Source: an uncultured Pelagibacteraceae bacterium | Lineage (GTDB): Bacteria > Pseudomonadota > Alphaproteobacteria > Pelagibacterales > Pelagibacteraceae | NCBI GenBank assembly: GCA_902560185.1 | Contig: CACEKW010000008.1 | Span: 1 to 33,648, forward strand | DNA length: 33,648 nucleotides | Direction: 5' to 3' | Part shown: piece by piece, positions 21,745 through 30,520 of the stretch | How positions within the stretch are numbered: the first letter of the stretch is position 1 | How the letters are laid out: every line of letters starts with the position of its first letter | The notes under the pieces: generated by a model | What the model saw: the letters and a program-made list of their open reading frames with translations, nothing else | Databases searched by the model: none | Told to the model about the DNA's origin: nothing | Program-made: the position numbers and the translations under genes

Positions 21745-23474
21745 ACATTTTTGATCAATACTTAGATAAAATAAAAAAAATTATTATAGATTTATCGAAA
21801 AAAGGTAAAATAATTTTGCCAGATAATTTAGATGGAATAAACACAGAAATTCCACCTGAGAAATTTAATTGTGACATTTCTACAAATGTTGCGATGGTTT
21901 TGTCAAAAATAAATAAAAAACCTCCTTTAGAATTAGCTGAAATATTAGCAAAGAGTCTTGAAAATGAGGACAAGTCAATAAAAGAAGTATCAATCGTAAA
22001 ACCCGGATTTATAAATATCAAATTTCAACCTGAGTTTTGGACAAATTTTTCAAAAGAAATCATTAAGAACGCTAAAACATTTGGAATAAATACAAACGAG
22101 CAAAAGAAAAATTATTTAATTGAATTTGTTTCTGCCAATCCAACAGGACCTTTACATGTGGGTCATTGCCGAGGTGCTATCTTAGGAGACGTAATTTCAA
22201 ATGTTTTATCATTTAATAATCATAAAGTTACTAAAGAATATTATGTAAATGACTATGGCAATCAGATAATTAATTTCACAAAATCAGTATATTTTAGAAT
22301 AAGAGAAATCAAATTTAATGAAACTTTTCCAACAGATAATGAGGATCTTTATCCTGGTGAATATTTAATTGAGTTTGCTAATAATATCATTTCTTCAAAT
22401 CCAAAAATAGATTTTACTAATTACGATGCAATATCTGAACAATTAACGAGTCTGTCTATAGACGAGGCAATAAAATTAATAAAAAAAAATCTTAGTAGCC
22501 TTGGTATAATTCACGATAATTTCGTCAGTGAAAAAAAATTAGTGTTTAATCAAGAAGTTGAAAAAGTAGTAGAAAATCTTCAAAAAAATAAATTTGTTTA
22601 TAAAGGTAAAATTAAAGCTCCAGCTGGTGAGGATGATAATAATTGGGTTGAAAGAGAACAATTACTTTTCAAATCAACTGATTTTGGTGATGACAAAGAT
22701 AGAGCATTACAAAAATCTGATGGTGCTTGGACTTATTTTGCCAGTGATGTTGCCTACCATAAAAATAAATTGGATAGAAAGTTTGACTATTTAATAAATA
22801 TTTTAGGCGCGGATCATGCGGGTTATATTAAAAGAATTACATCCTCTGTTGATGCTTTATCAAACTCTAAAGGAAAACTTATTTGTAAAGTTAGTCAACT
22901 TGTAAAACTTATAAAGGATAAAAAACCATTTAAAATGTCAAAACGTAAAGGTGATTATATAACTGTCGATGATTTAATTAATGAAGTTGGAAAAGATGCT
23001 ACTCGATTCATTATGTTAAATAGAAGTAATGATGTCGAACTCGATTTTGATTTTGATAATGTAATTGAAAAATCAAAAGACAATCCTTTGTATTATGTAC
23101 AATATTGTTATGCTCGAATTTCATCTGTTTTTAGACATTTGGAAATAGATTTGAAAAAAGATTTAAAGATCGACGAATACAATTTTGAATATTCTGACCA
23201 TGAAATAAATATCTTAAAAAAAATATCTGAGTGGCCTAAGTGCATCGAAATCTCAAGTAAGAAGCTAGAACCACATAGAATTCCAGTTTATCTTTATGAA
23301 CTAGCCTCTCTCTTTCATTCTTACTGGAACTTGGGAAAAGATAATCCTGAAAAAAGATTTATAAATGAGAATAAGAAGATATCGAATGATAAGTTAGTTT
23401 TATTAAAACTTGTTTCAAATGTTGTTAAATCTGGGATGAATATTGTAGGTGTGTCTGCTCCTGAAAAAATGTAA
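21741..23474 (+). CDS. argS: Arginyl-tRNA synthetase
   Basis: Class I aminoacyl-tRNA synthetase charging tRNA-Arg, 577 aa, the normal family length. The N-terminal Add1 domain (about 1-110) precedes FVSANPTGPLHVGHCRGA with the HIGH-type motif HVGH at 139-142. The KMSK-type motif KMSKRKGDY is at about 398, and a C-terminal anticodon-binding DALR domain contains YVQYCYARISSVFRH. It starts inside the end of dgt and shares its last base with the next start (TAATG), so it sits in a translationally coupled run. Confidence 0.97.
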   Translation: MNIFDQYLDKIKKIIIDLSKKGKIILPDNLDGINTEIPPEKFNCDISTNVAMVLSKINKKPPLELAEILAKSLENEDKSIKEVSIVKPGFINIKFQPEFWTNFSKEIIKNAKTFGINTNEQKKNYLIEFVSANPTGPLHVGHCRGAILGDVISNVLSFNNHKVTKEYYVNDYGNQIINFTKSVYFRIREIKFNETFPTDNEDLYPGEYLIEFANNIISSNPKIDFTNYDAISEQLTSLSIDEAIKLIKKNLSSLGIIHDNFVSEKKLVFNQEVEKVVENLQKNKFVYKGKIKAPAGEDDNNWVEREQLLFKSTDFGDDKDRALQKSDGAWTYFASDVAYHKNKLDRKFDYLINILGADHAGYIKRITSSVDALSNSKGKLICKVSQLVKLIKDKKPFKMSKRKGDYITVDDLINEVGKDATRFIMLNRSNDVELDFDFDNVIEKSKDNPLYYVQYCYARISSVFRHLEIDLKKDLKIDEYNFEYSDHEINILKKISEWPKCIEISSKKLEPHRIPVYLYELASLFHSYWNLGKDNPEKRFINENKKISNDKLVLLKLVSNVVKSGMNIVGVSAPEKM

Positions 23475-23737
23475 TGTTTAAAGAAATCAAATATATTATT
23501 TTTGTTTTTATTATTGGTCTTTTTATTTTTTTTACAGCAAAATATTATTTTTCTGATGCCTATAAAAAAAAATCTTATAGATCACTCAACAATATCGAAA
23601 ATAAGATAAATACTTACTCAGAAAAATTACCAATTTTAGAAGATGATACGAAAAATATTATTGAATACGTTGAGCAAACAAACAATAAAAAAAAGAAAAA
23701 ATTTAATTTTTGGAAATTATTAGAAAATAATGAATAA
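23474..23737 (+). CDS. Small single-pass membrane protein in the SPOR-protein position
   Basis: The 87-aa protein has one N-terminal membrane helix (about 7-24, rich in F/I/V). A short polar region predicted outside follows (YYFSDAYKKKSYRSLNNIENKINTY region), with a Lys-rich C-terminal segment (NNKKKKKFNFWKL). I recognise no domain. In many alphaproteobacteria a SPOR-domain cell-envelope protein lies between argS and nagZ. Here the slot is filled by a much shorter protein with no SPOR fold visible, so it may be a relic of that gene or unrelated. It overlaps argS by 1 bp and nagZ by 8 bp, which supports real translation. Confidence 0.7.
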   Translation: MFKEIKYIIFVFIIGLFIFFTAKYYFSDAYKKKSYRSLNNIENKINTYSEKLPILEDDTKNIIEYVEQTNNKKKKKFNFWKLLENNE

Positions 23738-24677
23738 ACGTAGATCTTTTATTATTGGAATCAAATCAACAAAACTTTCAGCAAAAGAAAAGTCATTTCT
23801 TAAAAAATATAAACCTTGGGGAGTTATCTTATTTACAAGAAACATTAAAAATATAGATCAAACAATAAAACTCACCACGTCAATAAGAAAATTATTCAAA
23901 GATAAAAAATATCCAATTTTAATTGATCAAGAAGGGGGTAAAGTTAATCGTTTAAAAAATATTATATCATTCGATAATTTGACTTCAGAATTTTTTGGAA
24001 AAAAATACTTTAAAAATGTAGATGAATTTAAATTTTATTATAAATTATTTATTGATAAAACTTCATATTTATTAAAATCTCTTGGTATTAACATTAATAC
24101 TTCTCCGGTCTTAGATTTAAGAATTAAAGGTGCATCAAATATCATTGGGAATAGATCTTTTTCCAATAATCCCAAAATTGTATCTAAAATAGGAGATTAT
24201 TGTATCAATTATTTCCATCAAAATGGTATCGGAACAGTCATAAAGCATATTCCAGGACATGGTCTTGCAAAAGTAGATAGTCACCATTTTACTCCGATGG
24301 TAAATAAAAAATTGAGTTATTTAATCAAGAAAGATTTTCTTCCATTTAAAAATAAAAAAACTTTTTTTGCTATGACTGCTCACATAATTTTTACTCAAAT
24401 TGATAAAGAAAATTGTGTTACTCACTCAAAAAAATTTATTAAATTAATTCGCAATAAAATTGGTTTTAAAAATATTTTGATTTCTGATGATTTATCCATG
24501 AAAAGTCTTAAGGGTAATTTAAAAGAAAATACAATCAAAACGTTTAGTGCAGGTTGTAATTTAGCCCTACATTGTAATGGAAATTTAAATGAAATGAAAA
24601 TTGTAGGAAATAATTCACCATTGATAAATCCTTTTCTCATTAAAAAAACATCACAATTTTACAAAATTTTAAGTTAA
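23730..24677 (+). CDS. nagZ: Beta-N-acetylhexosaminidase NagZ (GH3)
   Basis: Cytoplasmic glycosidase that removes N-acetylglucosamine from recycled muropeptides. The 315-aa product has GH3 features: PWGVILFTRN near 29-38, LIDQEGGKVNRL (D66), the KHIPGHG motif at 172-178 with the general acid/base region DSHH at 183-186, and ISDDLSM at 251-257 with the nucleophile aspartate. It is a single-domain NagZ without a C-terminal extension. The scpA start follows 9 bp after its stop. Confidence 0.9.
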   Translation: MNKRRSFIIGIKSTKLSAKEKSFLKKYKPWGVILFTRNIKNIDQTIKLTTSIRKLFKDKKYPILIDQEGGKVNRLKNIISFDNLTSEFFGKKYFKNVDEFKFYYKLFIDKTSYLLKSLGININTSPVLDLRIKGASNIIGNRSFSNNPKIVSKIGDYCINYFHQNGIGTVIKHIPGHGLAKVDSHHFTPMVNKKLSYLIKKDFLPFKNKKTFFAMTAHIIFTQIDKENCVTHSKKFIKLIRNKIGFKNILISDDLSMKSLKGNLKENTIKTFSAGCNLALHCNGNLNEMKIVGNNSPLINPFLIKKTSQFYKILS

Positions 24678-24686
24678 TATTGATTG

Positions 24687-25427
24687 ATGATTGAAAATGA
24701 TTCTGAACTTTTTAAAGTAGATGTTGAAAATTATAATGGACCATTAGACGTTCTTTTAGATCTTGCAAAAGCTCAAAAAGTTAATCTTGAGGATATATCT
24801 ATTACAAAATTAGCAGATCAGTTTCATGATTTTATTACTCAAGAAAAAAAATTAAATTTAGAGATTGCATCAGAATACTTATTAATGGCAACATGGTTAG
24901 CATATTTAAAATCAAAATTACTATTACCAGGTACCCCTGAAGAAGAATTTAAAGTTCAAGAAGTAGCTGAAAAATTAAAACTTCAACTTAAGAAACTTGA
25001 ATTAATAAGGTTATTATCTGAACAGATGCTTAAAAGAAAAAGATTAGGCAGAGAAATTAGAACTAGAGGTATGAGAGCAGGCATAAGGCCCATCTACAAT
25101 AGTGAGTATAAATTAAATTTATTTGACCTCATGAAAACATACTCCACTATAATTATGACTAAAGATTTTCAGAGAATTAATATTCCAAAATTACCAGTTT
25201 TTACAACAGAAGAAGGTATAAAAACTATAAAAGATTTTTTTGGAAAATTAATGGATTGGAAAAAATTAGATGATTTAATACCGAAAAATTTTAAAAGTGG
25301 ATCAAAATATAAACGAACTGGTAAAGCAGGAATATTTGCAGGGTCTCTTGAGTTAGTCAAGGAGGGCAATCTAAGTATAAAACAAGAAAACCTTTTTGAT
25401 GATATTTATATAAAAGAAAACAAATGA
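24687..25427 (+). CDS. scpA: Segregation and condensation protein ScpA
   Basis: The 246-aa kleisin subunit of the SMC-ScpAB chromosome condensation complex. The N-terminal SMC-binding helix region reads FKVDVENYNGPLDVLLDLAKAQKV, followed by ATWLAYLKSKLLLP and a C-terminal winged-helix part. I choose ATG 24687 over the adjacent in-frame TTG at 24684, as only one residue differs. No clear Shine-Dalgarno is seen. The stop overlaps the scpB start by 4 bp (ATGA), and the two partners are therefore made together. Confidence 0.93.
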   Translation: MIENDSELFKVDVENYNGPLDVLLDLAKAQKVNLEDISITKLADQFHDFITQEKKLNLEIASEYLLMATWLAYLKSKLLLPGTPEEEFKVQEVAEKLKLQLKKLELIRLLSEQMLKRKRLGREIRTRGMRAGIRPIYNSEYKLNLFDLMKTYSTIIMTKDFQRINIPKLPVFTTEEGIKTIKDFFGKLMDWKKLDDLIPKNFKSGSKYKRTGKAGIFAGSLELVKEGNLSIKQENLFDDIYIKENK

Positions 25428-26125
25428 TAAAAAAAAAGATTAAGAAAAAAGATAATATTATTAATTTTCCAACTAAATTATCTTCAATTGAAAAGGAAAT
25501 TGAAGGTATTGTTTTTGCTGCTGCAGAACCATTAGATATTGAAACTATTGAAAATAAGATATCTAAAAAAACAGATGTCGAAAAAATTTTGTTAAAATTA
25601 CAAGCTGAATATTCAAATCGAGGTATTAACTTAGTTTGCATTTCTAAAAAATGGTCCTTTAGAACCTCACCTAATCTTTCAAATTTAATGACCCAAGAAA
25701 AAACTGTTGAAAAAAAATTATCAAAAGCTGCAATAGAAACTCTTGCTATAATTGTTTATCATCAACCAGTTACTCGAGCAGAGATAGAAGAAATAAGAGG
25801 AGTAGCTTTTGGAACAAACACATTAGAAATTTTAATGGAATTAAATTGGGTTAAACCTGGTGGACGAAAAAATGTCCCTGGTCGACCTATTCAATATGTC
25901 ACGACGGATGATTTTTTAAGCCATTTTAATTTGCAAAAATTATCTGATTTACCAACAGTAGACGAACTTGGAGCTGCAGGTTTAATTGATAGTACCAATA
26001 TTGATAACGCTATTTTTGGTACTGGAAAATTCTATAAAGAAAAACAAGATGATAAAAAAGAGGACATTTATTCAAATATTGATGAAATGTTAAGTAGCAC
26101 TCTTGACTCGGATGAGAAGAACTAA
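25424..26125 (+). CDS. scpB: Segregation and condensation protein ScpB
   Basis: The 233-aa partner of ScpA, a dimer of two winged-helix domains that binds the kleisin in the SMC complex. Diagnostic stretches are EGIVFAAAEPLDIETIE near 26-42, LSKAAIETLAIIVYHQPVTRAEIEEIRG in the second domain, and GRPIQYVTTDDFLSHF. The N-terminus is a lysine run (KKKIKKKD) and the C-terminus is an acidic tail, both probably disordered. It overlaps scpA and is followed by 50 bp before tatA. Confidence 0.94.
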   Translation: MIKKKIKKKDNIINFPTKLSSIEKEIEGIVFAAAEPLDIETIENKISKKTDVEKILLKLQAEYSNRGINLVCISKKWSFRTSPNLSNLMTQEKTVEKKLSKAAIETLAIIVYHQPVTRAEIEEIRGVAFGTNTLEILMELNWVKPGGRKNVPGRPIQYVTTDDFLSHFNLQKLSDLPTVDELGAAGLIDSTNIDNAIFGTGKFYKEKQDDKKEDIYSNIDEMLSSTLDSDEKN

Positions 26126-26175
26126 GCCTACAAATTAGACTTTTCAATTATTGATAAAAAGGTTATAAGTTTTCT

Positions 26176-26376
26176 ATGAGCATTGGAATTTGGCAAATAG
26201 CAATCGTTGTAATACTTGTGGTATTATTATTTGGTAGAGGAAAAATTTCTAGCCTTATGGGCGATGTAGCAAAAGGAATAAAAAGTTTTAAAAAGGGTAT
26301 GGCATCAGATGCAACTGATGACAATGAACCTAAAAATATTTCTGACGATAATCAAGATTCGAACAAAAAAGAATAA
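26176..26376 (+). CDS. tatA: Sec-independent translocase protein TatA
   Basis: The 66-aa pore-forming component of the twin-arginine export system. It has an N-terminal membrane helix (about 4-20), the hinge FGRGK, an amphipathic helix ([19 protein letters not shown]) and an acidic disordered tail. The FGRGKIS hinge and the KGIKSFKKG stretch are TatA hallmarks in alphaproteobacteria. It heads tatA-tatB-tatC after a 50-bp gap that may contain a promoter, with a weak -10 candidate TATAAG near 26165. Confidence 0.93.
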   Translation: MSIGIWQIAIVVILVVLLFGRGKISSLMGDVAKGIKSFKKGMASDATDDNEPKNISDDNQDSNKKE

Positions 26377-26381
26377 ATCAC

Positions 26382-26594
26382 ATGCCTACTATTGGTTGGT
26401 TTGAGATTTTAATTGTAGTTGCAATAGCTATTGTAGTCTTGGGACCAAAGGACTTTCCGATAATGCTCAAAAAAGTTGGTTCATGGATCGGCTCTGCAAA
26501 AAAATATGTCAATAATATTCAAAATGAAGTCTCAAATATTGATCTTGAAGATAATAAGATAGAAAAAAAAGAAGAAAAAAAAGATGAGTCATGA
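26382..26594 (+). CDS. tatB: Sec-independent translocase protein TatB (short)
   Basis: The 70-aa TatB substrate-receptor partner of TatC. The GWFEILIVVAIAIVVLGPKDFP region carries the TatB-type glutamate at position 8 and the GPxxFP hinge, distinguishing it from TatA. It is far shorter than E. coli TatB (171 aa), keeping the membrane helix and amphipathic helix but only a short charged tail (DNKIEKKEEKKDES). The gene is 5 bp after tatA and overlaps tatC by 11 bp. Confidence 0.9.
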   Translation: MPTIGWFEILIVVAIAIVVLGPKDFPIMLKKVGSWIGSAKKYVNNIQNEVSNIDLEDNKIEKKEEKKDES

Positions 26595-27354
26595 CGAAAA
26601 TGAAGGTGGCTTTGTAAGTCATTTAGCTGAGTTAAGAAAAAGACTAATTCATAGTTTTATTTTTCTAATAATCTTTTTTGTAGGATGTTATTTTTTTGCT
26701 GAACATCTTTATGGTTTTTTAGTAGAGCCATATGCACAAGCAGTTAAAGATGATGGAACTGATAGACGACTTATTTTCACAGCTTTACAAGAAACTTTTC
26801 TTACCTATTTGAAAGTATCTTTTTTCACTGCTTTTTTTGTTACTTGTCCATTTATTTTGATGCAGATTTGGAAATTTATTGCTCCTGGTCTTTATAAACA
26901 TGAAAAAATTGCAATTTTACCTTATTTAGTTTTAACCCCTATCTTATTCTTACTAGGAGGTATGTTGGTTTATTATTTAATAATGCCCCTAGCGATAAAA
27001 TTCTTTTTATCTTTTGAAAGTTCTGGTCTTTCAACAAATTTACCAATTCAATTAGAAGCAAAAGTAAACGAATATCTTTCATTGGTAATGAAACTTATAT
27101 TTGCATTTGGCATAAGTTTTCAATTACCTGTTGTGTTGAGTTTATTAGCGAGGGTAGGGTTAGTTGATTCTGATTTTTTAAAGAAACGAAGAAAATATGT
27201 TGTGGTTATTATATTTGCAGCCGCAGCTTTACTCACACCCCCAGATCCCATCACACAAATTGGTTTAGCGATACCATTATTAATTCTATATGAATTATCA
27301 ATATTTTCAGTAAAACTTATCGAGAATAAAAATTTAAAAAATTCTGATGCATAA
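26584..27354 (+). CDS. tatC: Sec-independent translocase protein TatC
   Basis: The 256-aa, six-helix membrane receptor of the Tat pathway. The N-terminus has SHLAELRKRLIHS. TALQETFLTYLKVSFF follows with the conserved E, then PFILMQIWKFIAPGLYKHEK, and later AAAALLTPPDPITQIGLAIPLLILYE. These are the standard TatC landmarks. The start lies in tatB and the end overlaps serS by 8 bp. Confidence 0.96.
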   Translation: MSHDENEGGFVSHLAELRKRLIHSFIFLIIFFVGCYFFAEHLYGFLVEPYAQAVKDDGTDRRLIFTALQETFLTYLKVSFFTAFFVTCPFILMQIWKFIAPGLYKHEKIAILPYLVLTPILFLLGGMLVYYLIMPLAIKFFLSFESSGLSTNLPIQLEAKVNEYLSLVMKLIFAFGISFQLPVVLSLLARVGLVDSDFLKKRRKYVVVIIFAAAALLTPPDPITQIGLAIPLLILYELSIFSVKLIENKNLKNSDA

Positions 27355-28606
27355 CATTAAAGAAATTAGAAAAGATTTTGATGCATTTTCAAAAGCATTA
27401 AAAAAAAGATCAATCGATATAGATCTCAATAAACTCAAAAAATTAGATATAGATAATAGAGATTTAATTCAAAAGAAAGAAACATTAGAAAAAGAAAAGA
27501 AAGATATTTCAAAAACAAAAGATAAGGCTTTATTTTCTAGGTCAAAAGAAATTACACAATCTATCGATAAAATTACTGATCAACAATCAAAAATTAAATC
27601 AGACTTAGATGAAATTTTATCAAGTATTCCAAATATACCTCATGATGATGTGCCTGTAGGATCTAATGAAAATGAAAATGTTGAATTAACTAAATCGGGT
27701 CAGATTCCTAATTTTGAATTTACTCCAAAATCACACTACGAATTAGGTGAAACACTTGGCATGTTAGATTTTGATCTTGCCACAAAAACTACTGGTTCAA
27801 GGTTTGTTTTTGTTAAGAATAAATTAGCATTACTTGAAAGAGCAATTTCAAATTTTATGCTTGATATACATACTTCAAAAAATGGATATGAGGAAATTTC
27901 ACCACCTTTATTAGCATCAGAAAATACAATGTTCGGAACTGGTCAATTACCTAAATTTGAAAATGATCAATTTGAAGTAAAATTAGAAGAGGGAAGTGGT
28001 AGAAAATTTTTAATTCCAACAGCAGAAGTTATTTTAACCAATATTGTAAAAGATAAAATTTTAGATCTTAAAACATTACCGATGAGATTTGTTGCATCTA
28101 CACCATGTTTCAGAAAAGAGGCTGGCAGTTATGGTAAAGATACAAAAGGGATGATTAGACAACATCAATTTTATAAAGTTGAATTAGTAAGTATTGTGGA
28201 ACAAAATAAATGTCTTGAAGAATTAGAGAGAATGACAAATTGTGCCACAGGAATTTTGGATTTGTTAGAGTTGCCATATCGAAAAATGATTTTATGTAGT
28301 GGAGATATGGGATTTAGTGCAGAAAAAACTTACGATATAGAAGTATGGTTACCTTCAGAAAACAAATATAGAGAAATATCTTCATGTTCATCATGTTCAA
28401 CTTTTCAAGCAACAAGAATGAAAGCTAGATATAAAAATTCAAATAAAGAAACAATATTTGTTGGAACGCTTAATGGAAGTGGTTTAGCAGTGGGTAGAAC
28501 TCTTATTGCCATATTAGAAAATTTTCAGCAAAAGGATGGGTCTATAAGTATTCCAAAAGTGCTTAGACCTTATATGAATAATCTAGAAAAAATTAGTCTG
28601 AATTAA
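27347..28606 (+). CDS. serS: Seryl-tRNA synthetase
   Basis: Class II synthetase for tRNA-Ser (and selenocysteine tRNA where present), 419 aa. The N-terminal antiparallel coiled-coil arm (about 1-110, very Lys-rich) binds tRNA. Class II motif 2 is seen in FVASTPCFRKEAGSYGKDT with RQHQFYKVEL after it. Motif 3 is GSGLAVGRT at about 377-385, within NGSGLAVGRTLIAILEN. It starts inside tatC. A 54-bp gap with a possible promoter separates it from yajC. Confidence 0.97.
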   Translation: MHNIKEIRKDFDAFSKALKKRSIDIDLNKLKKLDIDNRDLIQKKETLEKEKKDISKTKDKALFSRSKEITQSIDKITDQQSKIKSDLDEILSSIPNIPHDDVPVGSNENENVELTKSGQIPNFEFTPKSHYELGETLGMLDFDLATKTTGSRFVFVKNKLALLERAISNFMLDIHTSKNGYEEISPPLLASENTMFGTGQLPKFENDQFEVKLEEGSGRKFLIPTAEVILTNIVKDKILDLKTLPMRFVASTPCFRKEAGSYGKDTKGMIRQHQFYKVELVSIVEQNKCLEELERMTNCATGILDLLELPYRKMILCSGDMGFSAEKTYDIEVWLPSENKYREISSCSSCSTFQATRMKARYKNSNKETIFVGTLNGSGLAVGRTLIAILENFQQKDGSISIPKVLRPYMNNLEKISLN

Positions 28607-28608
28607 AG

Positions 28609-28635
28609 TTGTTTTAACTTAAGAGATAGTATAAA
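28609..28635 (+). promoter_or_regulatory. Candidate promoter for yajC-secD-secF
   Basis: TTGTTT at 28609-28614 and TATAAA at 28630-28635 are 15 bp apart in the 54-bp gap between serS and yajC, the widest in this plus-strand run. The spacing is shorter than ideal, so this is only a possible promoter. A good Shine-Dalgarno (AAGGAG) precedes yajC. Confidence 0.3.
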
Positions 28636-28660
28636 AATTCATTTTTAATTAAGGAGTTTT

Positions 28661-28948
28661 ATGGAAAGTTCAGGAATAGGTCAATTTATACCACTAATAT
28701 TAATTTTTGTTATTTTTTATTTTTTCTTGATAAGACCACAGCAAAAAAAAGTTAAAGAGCATAAAGCTATGGTCGAGGGTTTAAAAAAAGGTGATAAGAT
28801 TGTAACTTCAGGCGGTATTACAGGAACCATAACCAGAGTTGTAGACAACGATAAAATAGAAGTTGAGGTTGCTGAAAATGTGACTGTTGAAGTTATCAGA
28901 GGTACAGGTGTACAAAGTCTGATGAACTCTCAAGAAGTTAAAAAGTAA
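28661..28948 (+). CDS. yajC: Preprotein translocase subunit YajC
   Basis: The 95-aa accessory subunit of the Sec holotranslocon that associates with SecDF and YidC. It has one N-terminal membrane helix (about 8-23, LILIFVIFYFFLI), the conserved IRPQQKKVKEH boundary, then a small cytoplasmic domain with GDKIVTSGGITGTI. The start is supported by AAGGAG about 5 nt before ATG 28661. secD follows after 15 bp. Confidence 0.95.
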   Translation: MESSGIGQFIPLILIFVIFYFFLIRPQQKKVKEHKAMVEGLKKGDKIVTSGGITGTITRVVDNDKIEVEVAENVTVEVIRGTGVQSLMNSQEVKK

Positions 28949-28963
28949 TTTTGTTAAAGTAAA

Positions 28964-30520
28964 GTGTTATATTTTTCAAAATTCAGAATAATATCAGTAA
29001 TATTAATTTCTCTATTTTTTATTTTAATTGCCTCATCAAATTTATTTAAGTTTGAAAATAACTTTCTAAATAAGAAAATTAATCTTGGATTAGATCTTCA
29101 GGGAGGTTCTTACCTCCTACTCGAAATTGATAATAATCCAGTTATTGAGCAAAAAATACAAAATCTTTCAATTTCCATTAGAAATTATTTCAAAGACAAA
29201 AATATAAGAATTAAAAATTTAAAAATTTTAGGACAAAAATTATCTTTTTCTGTAGATGAAAACTTTAAACAAACTATTCTAGATACGTTTAATGATGAGG
29301 AAAGTGAATTAAATCCTTATTATCCAAGATTTAAATCTCATCAATTAGATATCACTGAGGAAAATAATATTTTTTTTGTCAATTACTCAACACAAGGTAT
29401 TGTTAAACTAAAAACATCTTCTCAAGATCAAGCATTAGAAATTGTAAGAAGAAGAATTGATGAGATAGGAACTAATGAGCCAAATATTTTAAAAAGAGGA
29501 AACGACAGAATTCTTGTTGAATTACCTGGATTAGATGATCCAATGAGAATTAAATCATTGCTTGGTAAAACTGCAAATCTTACATTTAGATTTGTAACTA
29601 ATAACGATCAAGACTCTTTTGGAGCGGAAAAACTTAGTTATGAAGATGATTCTGAAGAAGATGCTCTGGTAAGTAAAAGAATTATTTTAAGTGGAGACAA
29701 TCTGCTAGATGCTCAACCAAGAATGGATAGTGAGACGAATGAAACAGTGGTTACATTTACACTTGATAGAGTTGGAGCTAAAAGATTTGGTAAAGCTACA
29801 TCGACTGGTATTGGTAAACAATTAGCAATAGTATTGGATGGTAAAATTATAAGTGCACCGGTTATAAGAGATACAATTGCAAGTGGATCAGGTCAAATCA
29901 GTGGAGGATTTACTTTTCAATCAGCAACAGATTTAGCTCTTTTATTAAGATCTGGTGCATTACCTGCACCTTTAAATATTATTGAGGAACGAACAGTTGG
30001 TCCCGACTTAGGACAAGACTCAATTAATGCAGGGATGATTGCATTAGCAATTGGTTTTGTATTAGTAATAGTATTTATCTTTGTTAAATATAAGGTATTT
30101 GGTTTAATTACCAATATAACATTAATACTTAACCTTTTCTTACTCATTGGAATATTGACTATATTCGAGGCGACTTTAACTCTTCCAGGGATTGCTGGAA
30201 TAATTTTGACAGTTGGTATGGCAGTCGATGCAAATGTTTTAATCTTTGAGAGAATTAAAGAAGAGCTAAAAAATGAAAAAAATAATTTAATAGCTTTTGA
30301 TAGTGGTTACACAAAATCTAGAACCGCTATACTTGATGCAAATATAACAACATTATTAGCAGCTATTATCTTATTTTTTATGGGCTCAGGTCCAATCAAA
30401 GGTTTTTCACTTACACTTGGGATTGGAATATTTACAACATTATTTTCAGTTTATTTCATAGCAAGGTTATTGACTGTTTTGTATGTGTACAGAAATAAAG
30501 AAAAAGAAGGTTTAATTTAA
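28964..30520 (+). CDS. secD: Protein translocase subunit SecD
   Basis: The 518-aa RND-type membrane protein uses the proton gradient to help late steps of Sec export. There is one N-terminal helix (about 8-26), the conserved LGLDLQGGSYLLLE stretch, and a large periplasmic P1 domain. ARRID-like EIVRRRIDEIGTNEP and LVELPGLDDP follow, then five C-terminal helices that include GMAVDANVLIFERIKEEL. The start is GTG 28964 with only a weak upstream purine run. The end abuts secF with no gap. Confidence 0.95.
   Translation: MLYFSKFRIISVILISLFFILIASSNLFKFENNFLNKKINLGLDLQGGSYLLLEIDNNPVIEQKIQNLSISIRNYFKDKNIRIKNLKILGQKLSFSVDENFKQTILDTFNDEESELNPYYPRFKSHQLDITEENNIFFVNYSTQGIVKLKTSSQDQALEIVRRRIDEIGTNEPNILKRGNDRILVELPGLDDPMRIKSLLGKTANLTFRFVTNNDQDSFGAEKLSYEDDSEEDALVSKRIILSGDNLLDAQPRMDSETNETVVTFTLDRVGAKRFGKATSTGIGKQLAIVLDGKIISAPVIRDTIASGSGQISGGFTFQSATDLALLLRSGALPAPLNIIEERTVGPDLGQDSINAGMIALAIGFVLVIVFIFVKYKVFGLITNITLILNLFLLIGILTIFEATLTLPGIAGIILTVGMAVDANVLIFERIKEELKNEKNNLIAFDSGYTKSRTAILDANITTLLAAIILFFMGSGPIKGFSLTLGIGIFTTLFSVYFIARLLTVLYVYRNKEKEGLI

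Noticed and set aside
26382-26594. Second TatA rather than TatB
   Set aside because: The glutamate at position 8, the GPKDFP hinge and location between tatA and tatC fit TatB, although it is short.
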